This document shows, one piece after another, positions 49,039 to 62,400 of a stretch of DNA of 64,000 nucleotides; position 1 is the stretch's first letter; every line of letters starts with the position of its first letter. The notes beneath the pieces were generated by a model, which did not search any database, had not been told where the DNA came from, and saw only the letters and a list, made by a program, of their open reading frames with translations. This stretch comes from Lotus japonicus. Its lineage: Eukaryota > Streptophyta > Magnoliopsida > Fabales > Fabaceae. The stretch is taken from the NCBI RefSeq assembly GCF_012489685.1, contig NC_080042.1, positions 19,792,150 to 19,856,149 of the forward strand, given 5' to 3'. The position numbers and the translations under genes were made by a program.

Positions 49039-50785
49039 TGTAAGACCCGGCTTAGGGCCCACTATTTAAATAAAAATATTTAATCTTATTCCATGAATTG
49101 TTTGTGTTATATATGATATACTTTCTTTATATGAGCAATTATTTCGTAGAGGTAATATTAAGTCCCGATAATGTCTGGAAGTCGATGTATGTGACATTAT
49201 GAGTGTTTTGACTGTAATATTTCTAGTGTTCTGTGACGACGACTTTTTAGGTCAAAAACATCCCGAAAGCGGCGATGAGTTGGCGAATCGCGTCGGGGAG
49301 GACGATTTTGTGGGCCACACCTTATAGGAAGGTGTTGGGAATAATTCTAAGAATATTTCATGAAGGAATATTCCTTTCTTTTATTTTTGAGGGTTTTATT
49401 GAAACAAAATGTATTTAATTATTTTTAACTTGTGGTTTATTTAAAAAATTAATTCTGAGAATATATTTGAGGTATTATGGAGGTGATGCACGAAATTTTA
49501 GAGTCAAATTTATTGATAACGTTTTTGAATTCAAAATTGGAGGTTTTATGGTGCAATAAGAGGGGAATATGGTAGTTAATGCACTTAATCACACATCATT
49601 TGACTTGGTTTTGTGTTAAGTAAAATTCTTGAAAATAAATATGACCTAGAGGTGTAGTAATCCCTAATTCCCTATCACTAGAGAAAATAGGTATCGAAGG
49701 AGATCAGCCCGGCACTTCGTCTTTACAAAAAAAAAGGAGTAATTAACTGAATTTTTTTGCAAGAGATATGGATGGTGAGGATGGAAGATTTTTTTTTTTT
49801 TCCCACTTAATTAGGTCAAATTAGGGTTAATGGTGAAGGGTGTGAATTAAGGAGATTTGTCTCCTTGACTCTATTTATTGCAAGGTCTTGGATTTAAATC
49901 TTTGAATTCTTTAAGGGCCTTTTCATAAATAAAAACTTCGGAATTAAAGTCTTGAGGACCTATATTTGGAATGATAACATTAAGGTTTTAAATTCAATTT
50001 AATTGAGGATTAAAGCATGAGTTTAAAGGGATTTTGGACAAGAAAATAAATTGCAAAGAGGCCCTTGGTTTGACCAAGCTTTGGCCGAATTTTTCAAGTG
50101 TTTGGGAGGGAAAATGGCATTCAATTCTCTCTTCAATGCTTTGTCTCCAAACTTCTAGTATAAATACAGTGCTTAGGCATGAGCATTTCATACACTTGAT
50201 CTTCATTTTATTTTTGTTGCTTAGTTTTATTCTTTGATTAGAGGATACTCGGGTCATTCTCATTATCCTCTATGGTCGCAGTAAATACTAATTTTGCACA
50301 TCCAGAAGAGAATGATCATTTGATCTAATAATCAAGGAAAAGTTTGTGAAAATAGTGTTTTATTTAAAGTGTTCTTCAAATGTTCTTATGATGTTCTTCC
50401 ATATTCATAGCAAAATTATTAGAAAGAGCCTTTGATCTTAAAAGCATTTGCGTCTATGCAAAAATTATGTTTTTCTTCGAATGTTCTTACGATCTTCAAG
50501 CAAAAACCTTTAGAAATAAAGCTTTGATCTTGTAAAGGAAAATAGTTTTGAACTTCAAGGTTTTTTTTTGTGGGGGGGGGGGGGATTTCGTGATCAATAA
50601 GGGCATGGTTTTATGATCGATATGATTGTCTGATAAGTAACGTTACTCTATATGTTTGTTGGTAGGACATTTCCAAGTTTAGACCTAGCTTCAAGGAGCA
50701 ACCGAGACTTTTAAGAAAGCGTACCTTCGAGGGAAGGGCACTTCAGCTACGGTCTAGAATTCTTGTGATTGTATGACTCAACATA
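49039..50785 (+). repeat. LTR-like block, probably Ty3/gypsy, interrupted by CACTA sequence
   Basis: It begins TGTAAGACCCGG. The 3' part has TTTAGACCTAGCTTCAAGGAG and AAGCGTACCTTCGAGG, words I associate with gypsy LTR ends. No second LTR, TSD or internal coding was seen, and the right edge runs into a CACTA subterminal array. It includes a 13-base G run at 50572-50584. Confidence 0.4.
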
Positions 50786-50789
50786 AAAG

Positions 50790-51310
50790 GTTTATCGCAG
50801 CGACAATTTTCGCTGCGAAAATCTGTAAGTTGTTGGGAAAAGTACTTTTCGCAGCGACAAAAATGTCGTTGCATGTCGTCACGAATAGTCCCAATGCGAA
50901 AAGTTTTGCAACGATATTTGTGGTCGCTGCCATTTGTTTATGTTTTCGCAACGACTATTGTCGCTGCAATAGAAAAACTTTATTGATGCTATAAACTATT
51001 TGTTGGAACCACTTATGTCGCTGCTATATTGAACATGTCTTAGCAACTAAAGTCGCTGCAAAAAGGTTTTTTTCCTTAACAAATCAAGTTGTTGCGAAAA
51101 GTAATTTTTCTCAACAAATAAAGTCATTGCAAAAAGTATTTTTCTCAACAAATAAAGTCGTTATATAACATATTTTTCTCAACGACTAAAGTTGTTGCTA
51201 TAAGAAATATTTTCCCAACAATTAAATCGTCGCATTGACTCACTTTTCTCAACCAACAAAATTGTTGTCATAAGTTATATTTATAAATAACCTGAGTTGT
51301 GGCGATATGA
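50790..51310. repeat. CACTA-type subterminal palindrome array, left
   Basis: Many copies of CGCAGCGAC/GTCGCTGCGAAAA-like and (A/T)GTCGTTGCGAAAA-like words in alternating orientation, fading rightward. This is the architecture of CACTA subterminal repeats; a clean CACTA terminal repeat could not be found. Confidence 0.65.
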
Positions 51311-52125
51311 TACTATTTGACAACTATTATTAGTGTTATTAGTAATATTAAATTTTATTTTAATGAAAATATTTTAAAAATTAATATTAATCACACCTGC
51401 TAATTTCATTAACCAAACTATTCAAATTGTTAATACAAAAAGTACTAACAAAGTATAGTTCCATAAGATAAATAACATTTACATAGCTTAATGAGTCATA
51501 AAAGACATAGATAAATAACATTTACATAGCCTATATATAATCTAAAAATAACCACAACATCAACTTCTTGTCTAAAATTGTTGAGCATGTCATCTTAAAG
51601 TTGTTGAAATACCACCAATTGACCTGCAATTAATACAATCAAATTGTATTTTAGAAAAAAAAAATGATAATACAATCAAACAAGTGGGAATAAAACAGAA
51701 TCAGCTAACAACAGAACAAGCCACACAACCAGCCCCTCTTACAGGACCTAAATAGCATAATCCATTTCTAGTTTATAAAGAAAAGCTACAGTCCATTTTT
51801 AAAGCCATATGCAACTAACAGAACATAATCACAAGGCACGAAGTACAACACTATAGCATGTACAAAACGTGATAACCAAACAAATTGACATATGTAAAGC
51901 AAGAAGATAGTGCAGTCTTGAAAGCTTCACAAGCTGAGGAGCACTATATGAGAGGGCATGTCTACAGTATAGAGCAAACTAGAAAAAATATGCAGCAAGG
52001 AGTAGGAACAACAACTGAATTAAACACCAAGTCATGATATTGAGGGGTGAACTCCAGCAAAGGCAAGATTTTGTCCACCCCCTCCTTTGCTAAAAGGTCC
52101 GCCAAAGAATTAGGAAATTTGACAT
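51311..52125. other. CACTA interior, no gene seen
   Basis: AT-rich sequence between the left array and the TnpA-like gene; probably its 3' flank on the minus strand. Confidence 0.4.
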
Positions 52126-52475
52126 AATTTAATACTTTTTTTTAGAATCAAAAGGATATGTTGATAGAGAAGGGATGTTACCCCCAACAGATATCAGTAC
52201 AGCAAATAGAAAAATAAAATAAAAGGGGGGTAACAATCCCCAATCCCAAAGCAAAGAAGAAAGCTACAGGTTAATTAAAGAAGCTAAAACAAAAGCAGGC
52301 AAAACAATAAGTAGGGCAACACACATATAAGGCGAGAAGCTTGATAGAGAAAACTCAAACTCTATCCTAGATAGAAGCAAAACCAAACTCATGAACCACG
52401 CCATAAAAACAAACAGAGCTTGGGCAGAACCTAGAAGACACAAAATAGAAATGCATACTTTTTTTAGACGACAAA
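52126..52475 (-). mobile_element. 5'-truncated LINE fragment inside the CACTA element
   Basis: T-rich at its left edge (52137-52144) and flanked by near-identical ATACTTTTTTT(T)AGA words at about 52132-52146 and 52456-52470, which I read as the TSD. The composition is like other plant L1 3' ends in the window. No coding. Confidence 0.5.
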
Positions 52476-52662
52476 ATGCATGCTAGAACTTAGGAAAAGT
52501 AATTATAACTTACATGTGCGCAACCCTGTTCTCAGTAGTTTCAACCTCATGAAGATTGTCCAGCCTATTAAATATTCAAAACATCAACTTATAAAAAGTT
52601 CAACATTGCAAAATAGTAGAACTTAGAAAATAAATTTAGTAACTCATCATAATGTTGTATAC

Positions 52663-55039
52663 TTAAATGATATTCTTACTTACCGAGCGGAATCTAAAAC
52701 AGAAGGCTGCCATCCTTTCCTCAAGTTTCTTTTCCATTCTTTCCTCAAGTTGCTTTTCTACTTTTTCTTCAAATTGTTTTTCCCTTTCTTCAAGTTGTCT
52801 TTGACTATCTTCAATGGGCGCAGCCATTTCTTCTCTCTTGCTACGCTCTTCTTGAAGTTGAGTCTCAACTTCTACTAGTTTCATTTCCATGCCCTGACGC
52901 TTTTCTCGCTCGCTCACTAATTGTCCATGTAAAGCTGCAGTAGATTTTCCTTTAGTTGCTTGAATTCCAGCACCAAGACCATGACAATAAAATGAGCGTT
53001 CCCCTAAAACTGATTTAAAAGCACCATTGATAATTGGATCTTTCTCAGCCTCCTCATCTGCTTGTTCTAACATCTTCATGGAAGTTTCTTGAACCTTCAT
53101 CTATTAAAGATAAAAAGTAAAACCATAGTATAATTAAAAGATTAAAAAATGAAATTGATGAGATTGAACTTACAATGCATCTACAACATGCACACTTGCT
53201 AAAAGAAAACATCACACATGAAACTAGTCATAATAAGAATTTATATAATAAATCATATAAATAGGGTCTTACATGAACTTCCCTAGAAGCCTCATTTACC
53301 CATTCTCCATTGTTGTTTGTATGAGTCATTCTCCATAAATCTTGATAATTGGGCTCCTTTTGAGTTTCAGGATCTCTCTGAATTTTTTTTCATAGCCATA
53401 GAGAATAATCACTATAAATTATTAATTCAATGAGCAACTTATATTCAAACAGTTTAGTGTTTTTGGTATTACTTGTTTTGACTTGAAATGACTTCCTTCC
53501 ACATCTATGGTTGATAACTTGTTTTGATTTATTTGCTTTGTTCCTGGCACTCATTTCCTGAAAAAAATACAAGTATAATTATTGTAGTAACTTTTTTTTA
53601 GATGAGAGACGTAGAAGTGTTATACGTTAAAGAAAACTCTATATCGGAGTCCAAATTAGGCATAATAAAGTTTTTGAGTTAACTTATAAGGCTAAATTAA
53701 AAGCTAGCTAAAAGAATCCAAAATTATTCCAAAATAAATTTCTATTTGAGATTCCCTCGTGACAGTAGTATCGGGTGAAGAAGATATGTATGTACTTTTG
53801 CCATGCTTTTTTTTGGGAAAAAAAAGGCTTGTTAGAGTAGGAAATCAATCATGCACAATTCACAAAAGAAGCTTACATGCCAACAAGTAAAAAAAAAAAC
53901 ACAAATGTATTCCATAGATGAATCAGCTATTATTTTAAAGCAACTAGATGAACATCCCATGAAAATATCATGGACAAATTAACCATGTATTTTTACAGAT
54001 TCTGAAAAATCAAAACACTGAACAGGAGATAGTAAAAAGATTCTGGCCAACACAGGCAACACGGTTCAAGTGTCCAAAACAAAATTAAAAAAAATGTAGG
54101 AGAGGTCTTGTTTTGTGTGTTACTCTATAATGGGAGGTGTGCATCAAATGACATTGTTGATTATGGAGTTAGTCAGCAAAACGACGCCTTTCCAGCACCA
54201 TCACCATTATTGTAGTAATTAAATTTTATTCATATTTAGTTTATGTATATTTGCAATAAATATGATACCAACATACCTTATAGGTAGGACTTGAAAACTT
54301 ATCTACCAAGTGCTCCCAATCTTCCTCACTAATCTCATCAGGCTTATGTTCCAAAGCCATCTCATTTATTTCATACTTTTTAAAGTGTTCATGAAGTTTA
54401 CCTTTATGGCTTCCATAAAGTCTTTTTGCTGTATTAAGAATAATCTCTTTGTTATGCTCTGTTTGATCAATATCAAAAGTATCCTGCACCCAACAATTAC
54501 TTGAAATATATTGTAAGTATTGTATAAACACAAAAGAAAACAGAAAAACAATATATTAAATAATGATATTTACAAAAACTTGTTATAGTATATGATCTTT
54601 TACCGTGTTAGGAACTTTTTTCCACCCTTTGACATTAAAAGGAGCCTTTTTTTTTACAAGCACATAAATTTTAGTAACAAAATCTGGAGCTCCTGGTCCA
54701 ACCGCCACCATCTTGTCAAGAGGAATACAAAGGGGCAATTTTCCAGTAGCACTCTTCATTTTCTTTTTTGTAACACTTGTTCCAGTTGTTTTTCCTCTTC
54801 CAGCTTTTTTTGTTCTTGAACCCTCTATTGAATTTTCACAAATAATGGGGAAAGAAAGTTATCACTAACATAATATAAGAGTTTAAGATAAGAACATAAA
54901 AAAATATTATAATGAAAATAAAATTAAAATAAAAAAACTTTGAAGAAAAGAAAATTATAGTACCTCCTTGTTGTTGACTCATAGTAGCATTTCAAGAATT
55001 TGGATGTGTTGAATCCATTACCTGAGTTGGGGGTGCCAT
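52663..55039 (-). pseudogene. CACTA TnpA-like (Ptta/En/Spm, transposase_24) gene, probably decayed
   Basis: TnpA-type proteins bind CACTA subterminal repeats and assist transposition. Exons on the minus strand, in order: 55039-55022 (MAPPTQ then a GT donor); about 54835-54604 (KLPLCIPLDKMVAVGPGAP and VKGWKKVPN); 54483-54277 (DTFDIDQTEHNKEIILNTA, ISEEDWEHLVDKFSS, then GTATGT); 53557 to about 53455 (EMSARNKANKSKQVINHRCG); about 53392-53273 (EPNYQDLWRMTHTNNNGEWV); and about 53103-52681 (EAEKDPIINGAFKSVLGERS plus a Glu/Lys/Arg-rich coiled coil). The order and motifs match the plant transposase_24 family. The second exon and some junctions are uncertain, and there may be stops at the 5' end. It lies between two subterminal arrays. 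Confidence 0.75.
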
Positions 55040-56714
55040 TTCTAAATAAAAGAAAAATATGCATATTAAATAAGTGAACTAAAAAGCAAACCTACTTGGG
55101 CATTAAAACGACTAGGGGCAAAGAGCAAGTCACATATAACCAACAAATCAAAGAAGAGAGACCACCCAATGCAAAGACTACATAAAAGTCAATGAATCAT
55201 TTTTATTTTTATTTTTGACAACAGAATTTTTTTATTGATTTGGAGTAATAGATTGGAAAAACCCTCCCACATAAGTTAAACCATTTACAACTCAACAATC
55301 AACTCAAGCAGTACCCACTCAAAATCATACCATAGTCCAACCCCAATGACATGCATATATCTCACTTTTTAAGAGTGACCAGAAGGAGGCTGTGAGAGTT
55401 GTAGAATTAGCTCAATTAATTTGTTGATGTTTAGCTATAACCTCTTTTCTCTTTATGCGTAGGTTTGTTCGCGATATGGGTACAAGGAGGGTGTCCCCAA
55501 AATTATATGCTAGGCACTCCCTTCCATGACAATTCCCTTTACAAAGGTTTATTTCCACTTTCTTTTCAGATTGGGTTTACCCTCTCAGGTGTTGTGTCTC
55601 TGGTCTGTTTTGATGGAGAGGAACGAGTCGCTAGTATTTCATATGTTTGATGACTGGAAGCGCGCGTTCGGGATGACAAACTTGTATTTGAAATCCCAAT
55701 TAGTTGTTTTCACTAGTGTGAACACCTAATTTTGTCCTACCTTAATAACATTAATTTAATATAGCGTATATATCCAAAATATATCAAAATTAACACCCAA
55801 AATTATGATAATAATATTTAATTAAATAATTTCAAATTTTAATATTAATTAATTAAATAAATCTGAAAAAAAAAAAAAAAATACTAAAATCAAAATTAGA
55901 TGACTCTAGAGAATGATTAAAGGTCAAGCATTTATTCTTTTACAAGAATAGTTGGGACGAGTATGCTATGGATTCTCAAACAACAAACAAGCAAGGGTCA
56001 ACTTCTAATAGACACATGTCATAAGTAGGGTATACTACCCTATCAATCATAAGTCCTTCATTAAGCTAAAATTCACAAATAAGGGGAACTAGATATCAAG
56101 TTCTAAGATTCACAAGTATAGGGAACTATCTTATAGTCTAAGTTTAGTTAGTCAATGTTCGTGCAGATGCATGCAGACGCTTCAGATATCCATTCAGCCG
56201 ATCCCTCATGGAAATGCAGGATAAACACGACTCCACAATTGGGGTTGGCCCTCACCAACGCACCGCTGTTCCTCAGCTCCACGATTGGGGTTGGCCCTCA
56301 CAAACGCATTGTCGTGTCATGTTCGTCCTTGTTCAGGTCCATCCCCTGAATGTCACCAGTGACTAGCCCAATCCAGGTCAGCTGGCCACAGATGCATGTC
56401 ATGAAAGTCATTTATCATCACTAGGCCCTAAGCCTTTCATGTTCATCTCTTGAACATAATCTCGTAACAGAAATATAACTTGCATGCATGTCATAAAAAT
56501 AGCTAGCACCATAATCATATAAGCATATTCATAATAACAAGCTATCATTTAATACATCAATGATCATATATCATCCCTAACATATACAATCATTGATAAT
56601 CCTACCATCATGTTCATTCTAACAATCGTAGCAGGCATATTCTATGCCGAGGCCAAAGTGCCCTTACTAACATATTCATCTAGCATAAGGTCCTTAACAT
56701 TTACAAGAGATGAG
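55040..56714. other. CACTA interior, LINE-like tail and unclassified repeats
   Basis: At about 55205-55420 a T-rich start followed by GATTTGGAGTAATAG looks like the 3' end of a minus-strand LINE. At 56220-56310 a 44-base unit around CTCCAC(A/G)ATTGGGGTTGGCCC is repeated twice. At 55450-55740 there are short open frames without recognisable domains. Confidence 0.35.
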
Positions 56715-57365
56715 TTAATTCGCAGCGACTTTTTTGCAACAACATGTTAATTGTTACAAAAAGTAGGTATATGGCAACAACATTTTCATTTTGTTGGCAA
56801 AAGTAATTTTTTTCCCGACAACACTAAAGTCGTTGCGAAAAATGCACTTATCCCAGCAACTTTAGTTGTCGTTGGGAAATAACATATTATTCGCAGCGAC
56901 TTTTTCGCAACAACATTTTAATTGTTACTAAAAGTAGGTATATGGCAGCAACATTTTCATTTTGTTGGCAAAAGTAAATTTTCTCCCGTCAAACTAAAGT
57001 CGTTGCGAAAAATGCACTTGTCCCAGCAACTTTTGTTGTCGTTGGGAAATAACATATTATTCGCAACGACTTTTTCGTAGCAACATTTTAATTGTTCCTA
57101 AAAATAGGTATATGGAAGCAACATTTTCATGTGGTTGGCAAAAGTATTTTTTCCCCGACAATACAAATGTCGATACGAAAAATGCACTTGTCCAAACAAC
57201 TTTAGTTGTCGTTGGGAAATAATATATTATTCACAGCGACTTTTTCACAACAACTATTATAGTCGCTGCGAAAAGGTGCACATATATGCCAACAAATTCG
57301 TTAGTTGCTGGGAAAATATGTTTTTCCCAACGATAACTGTTGTCGCTGCAAAAGGATATGCGAAA
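56715..57365. repeat. CACTA-type subterminal palindrome array, right
   Basis: Three or more units of about 170 bp (from about 56720, 56890 and 57060), each with TTCGCA(G/A)CGACTTTTTCG, GCAACATTTT, and AAGTCGTTGCGAAAAATGCAC. They are the same word family as the array at 50.8 kb, so both belong to one CACTA family. Confidence 0.7.
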
Positions 57366-58454
57366 ATAAAAATTGAGTTTTGTTATTTATTTGCATTAAA
57401 AAATTCTATTTAATATCAAATTTGAATTCAAAATATGAATATCATAATTTATTTGGTGTGAACATCTTATTTTACCTTACCTTTTTTCTTTTATTTTATT
57501 GTTAATTTATTAATTCTAAAACTCAAAAAATCAAAATTCGAAAATAATAAAATAGAAAATGTAAAAAAAAGTAAAATTATGAAATAATTTAAAAATCAGA
57601 AAGCTAAAAAATATGATTAAAAATAATAATTACTGTGCCCGTATGATAGCTCAAGTGGTAGGAGTTGGAGGACATATGAGTTGGGTAGGGGGAGATCTCG
57701 GGATCAAATCCTGACAGGCGCAGTTTATCTTTCCGATGTAACAAAAAAAATTATTAGAAAATAATAAAATATTCTAAAAAATAATAATCGGATTAAAATT
57801 TGATAATTAACTGAATCTTGATAGATCTAGATAAATTTGATCGTGTTTCACCTAAAATTTAAAAATAAATCAAATTTTATCTGAAAATTTGAAAATAAAT
57901 TAAAATCTTATCATTTCTAACCAAACCTAGGAGAATGATTATAAATAAATGAGCATTGATGGTGAAAAGACACATTCAGTGGAAGAGCAAATTGATCATC
58001 ACTTATGAGAGTTGGGGTTCCATCTTTGAACCTCAATTCAAAAGAGTGTGAGAGCAACTAAGGGTAAGACAGTGAGAAATAGCTACCGAAGTTATCCGCT
58101 ATTCAGAAGCTTCAAAGAAGATTGTTTGTTGTGTTTCAACCAAGTAAGCACGCATGCTCTCTTTATTTTTGTTTTGTGCTGTGAATTGATGTCATAAATT
58201 ATAAATGCATATGATTTCGTGTCATTATCATTATAATTTTAAATTGATTTGTATGCTTCCAAATTTAATGCAGTCTAAATTTAAACTAGATTAATATATT
58301 TAAATTATCTCCTATTTATTTGTTTTTTTAAGTTAGGCATTAATTAGGTTATTTGATAAAAAAATAAAATAAGGGTAAATTAAAAACAAAATAAAGGGTA
58401 AATTACTAATTTTGTGGGTCCTGTAAAAGGGGGGGGGGGGGTTACAAACCAGAA
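57366..58454. other. intergenic with one SINE; 13-base G run
   Basis: No gene. The SINE at 57633-57740 is listed separately. A pure G run of 13 bases lies at 58429-58441, just before a tandem duplication. Confidence 0.45.
57633..57740 (+). mobile_element. tRNA-derived SINE, Au-like
   Basis: GCCCGTATGATAGCTCAAG (A box) followed by GGGATCAAATCCTGAC (B box), then TTTATCTTTCCGATGT and an A run. A different family from the SINEs at 18.7 and 37.1 kb. Confidence 0.6.
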
Positions 58455-59030
58455 AACAAAGAGAAACAAACACTATTTTTTTAGATAAGCCTTTAAAAAA
58501 TATAAGACATGTATAAATTTTGAAAAAAAAGAAGTATAAATTTATTTTAAAAAGAAAAAGTCACGTGAGACTTCATTAGAAAATAAGGTTTTTATTCTGG
58601 TACAACATTAGAAAATAAGATAAGCCTTTAGATTTTATTTTGGATTTTAGATAAGCCTTTAGATGAATAAGATAGGCTAACTTTAAGATATAACAAACAC
58701 TATTTTTTTTATAAAAAATAGCACTAAAAATAATACTAAAAAATAACAAAGAGAAACAAACACTATTTTTTTAGATAAGCCTTTAAAAATATAAGATAAG
58801 TATAAATTTTGAAAAAGGAGTATAAATTTATTTTAAAAAGAAAAAGTCACGTGAGACTTCATTAGAAAATAAGTTTTTTTTTTTGGTACAACATTAGAAA
58901 ATAAGAAAAGCCTTTAGATTTTATTTGGGATTTTAGATAAGCCTTTAGATTATAAGATAGGCTAATTTTAAGATATAACAAACACTATTTTTTTTAATAA
59001 AAAATAGCACTAAAAATAATACTAAAAAAA
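58455..59030 (+). repeat. tandem duplication, two copies of about 290 bp
   Basis: AACAAAGAGAAACAAACAC begins each copy, at 58455 and 58745. The copies stay aligned through AAAAAATAGCACTAAAAATA with small indels, mostly in homopolymers. Confidence 0.85.
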
Positions 59031-59468
59031 TCATAGACCACGTTTGCTGGTCTTTATCTTTGTCCCTTTATTTGGTATTGGTAATCCTATATTATAGTAT
59101 AATTTTAGTTTTTACTTGTGTGTATTTTAGATTCTGTTACTCTTAACTCTATCTCTTGTAGTTATTTTTTATTGTTTATTTGATCTTACTTGTGAGAGTG
59201 TGTTCCCAAGACTATTTGTATCAGTATATATATTTCTTCTTTAAAAAAAATAATAAAACATTTAAGAAATAAAAAAACACAAAAAAATATATATCATACT
59301 CCTATAATAACATATTAACATATTATTTTGAAGTTAAGTTCATATACGAAACCCTAATTTCTCACTGTAACAAAAAAAAATTGTTATAATTTTCTTTATA
59401 ATATGCCTAATCCATTTTATTAACAAATACAACACATATTTTCTCTTAAATTTGTAGATACTGGGATC

Positions 59469-62400
59469 ATGGATAAGCAGAATAGGAGATGGATAAAACT
59501 TAAGGACAGAACTTTGCCAGAGTACTTGAAAGGAATTGATGATTTTTTAAATTTTGCTTTCTTTGGATCGAAACCGAAAAGGTTCATCAGGTGCCCATGC
59601 TCTAAATGCAATAATTTTAATTATAAATCAAGAGATTATGTGATGCATGATTTACTAAAATGGGGATTTGAACCAAGTTATGTGCGTTGGGAGTATCATG
59701 GCGAAAGCTTAAGTGATGCATCATCTGATAATGACGCTGGCAACGATTGCGATGTTGATCTTGAAACAAGTGATAATGCTCAAACTCAATCCATGCTTCA
59801 TGACATGCATCAATCACTTAACATGGATAGAGGTAATGTGTTTGATAATCCTGGGCCTAGCAGTATGAATGAGGAGCCTAATAAGGATGCTAAAAGGTTT
59901 TATGGATTGTTGAAAGATGCTGAGCAAAAACTTTATCTGGTTGTAAAAAATTCTCCAAATTATCTTTTATTATGCGCCTTTTTCAAATGACGTGTGTTTA
60001 TGGATGGAGCAATAATTCATTTGATTCACTAATAAAACTACTCGTTGAAGCTTTACCTGAAGGAAATGTTCTTCCCAACCCTATGTATGAGATCCATAAG
60101 ACTATTAGAGATCTTGGACTTGATTATGTCAAGATAGATGCTTGTGTCAATGATTGCATTCTGTTTAGAGGAGAAGAATATGAAAATCTGGATAAATGTC
60201 CAAAATGTGGGGAAAGTAGGTGGCAAGAAAAGAAGAAGAAGAATGTTGTCCCCAATAAGGTAGTTCGATACTTCCTTATAAAACCAAGACTACAAAGATT
60301 ATTTATGTCAAAACAAATTGCAGATGATATGAAATGGCATAAGAATAAAAGAGTTGATGATGGAGTTATGAGGCACCCGGCTGACTCATTAGCATGGAAA
60401 CGTTTTGATGATAACCATGAACTTTTTGCTTCAGATCCTCGTAATGTAAGACTTGGCTTAGCATCTGATGGTTTCAACTCGTTTGGTATTATGAGCACCA
60501 ACTATAGTGTGTGGCCAGTTGTTTTAATTCCTTATAACTTGCCTCCTTGGTTGTGCATGAAACAGCCAAATTTCATTTTAACTTTGCTTATTCCTGGCCC
60601 AAAAGGTCTTGGGATAGATATTGATGTTTATCTTCAACCGCTAATTGATGACTTAAAAGATTTGTGGGATGAAGGTATTGAAACTTATGATGCATCATCG
60701 AGACAAAATTTTCAATTGCATGCAGCCTTATTGTGGACAATCAATGACTTTCCGGCTTATGCCATATCGGGATGGAGTACTAAAGGAAAACTAGCTTGCC
60801 CTTGTTGTCATTCAGAAACCAGCTCTTGTCGTTTGAAATATGGTCACAAGCAATGCTACATGGGCCATCGTAGATTCTTACCTACTCAACACCCTTGGCG
60901 TATGAAAAAGAGCCCTTTTGATAACACACGAGAGTTAAGGATTGCACTTGAACCAGTAACTGGAGATCAAGTGATTGCACAACTGGAGAGTCTTGAGCTG
61001 CTGCCATTTGGAAAAGCTACAAGGAAAAGAAAAAGAATTGCAAACGTAAATCATAATTGGAAGAAGAAAAGTATCTTTTTTGAATTACCTTATTGGAGAA
61101 CAAATTTATTGAGGCATAACATAGATATGATGCATGTGGAGAAAAATATTTGTGAAAGTGTTATTGGGACGTTGTTGGATCTAGAAGGCAAAACAAAAGA
61201 TACAATAAAGTCTAGATTAGATTTGCAACGTATGGGACTCAAGAAGCAACTTCATCCTATAAAGGTTGGGGATAAATATATGATTCCACCAGCACGTTAC
61301 ACGATGTCAAAGGAAGAAAAGATTAATTTTTTCGTATCTTGAAGGATGTGAGGTTTCCTGATGCATATGCCTCAAATATAGGTCGTTGCGTAAATATAAA
61401 TGAACTCAAGATTCCAGGACTTAAAAGTCATGATTATCATGTTATACTTGAGAGACTTCTTCCCCTTGCCATAAGAGGATTGCTTCCCAAGGATGCTTGT
61501 GATCCTTTGATTGAGTTGTCTTTATTCTTTGGTGATTTATGCTCTAAAGAGTTAGAATTAAATGAGCTAGATCCTTTACATAATCAAATTGTAGTGACAC
61601 TTTGTAAGCTGGAGCGCATCTTCCCACCGTCATTTTTTAATGTTATGGTTCATCTATCAATTCATTTGGCAAATGAAGCAAAAACTGGAGGTCCTGTTCA
61701 ATATAGATGGATGTATCCTATTGAAAGGTTAGTTTAAATATTTTTGATATATAAATCCAAATATTTTAATTCTCAAATTTTATATGTAATTTTTTTTTGT
61801 TTATGGTTAGATTTTTGCGCGTTCTAAAGAGTTATGCGCGCAACAAAGCACGACCAGAAGGTTCCATAGCAGAAGGCTATGTGTCTGAAGAGTGTATGAC
61901 ATTTTGTGCTCGATATTTGACCGACATGGATTCTAGATAAAATCGGCCAGATAGATATATGGACTATGCAAGTAATGAATCTGTTGGTTTGTCAGTGTTC
62001 AAAAACAATGGTCGATCTATTGGAGGAGGTTAGTGGGAATGTATAAACTCTTATGAACTTCAACAAGCTCATTTTTACATATTACAAAATTCTGAAGAAG
62101 TCAGACCTTGGATTGAGTAAGTGTCATCAGTCTAACTTTTATTCTTATTAGTAGCGACTATAATATATCTGAATTTCTAATTATTGTATATTCATAACAA
62201 TTTTCAGAGAGCACATGGCAAAGATAAAAAATGAAAGTCATAGAAATATAGAAAAGAGGCACAAGGAGCAATTCCCCAAATGGTTTGAAAATGAGGTAAT
62301 AAGATGGATGTTTAACTTATACCTAAAGTTGTCGATAGAATTTTATATACTGTGATAATCATTTATATTTAGTTTTATATGGTATGATGGTTTTAACAAA

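Noticed and set aside
48880..49062. Minus-strand 60-aa frame in a GC-richer patch
   Set aside because: It has no domain, crosses the start of the LTR-like block and has no splice or promoter context.
50994..51310. The CGCAGCGAC array considered as a regulatory enhancer cluster
   Set aside because: The same words occur at the other side of a TnpA-like gene, which fits CACTA subterminal repeats better.
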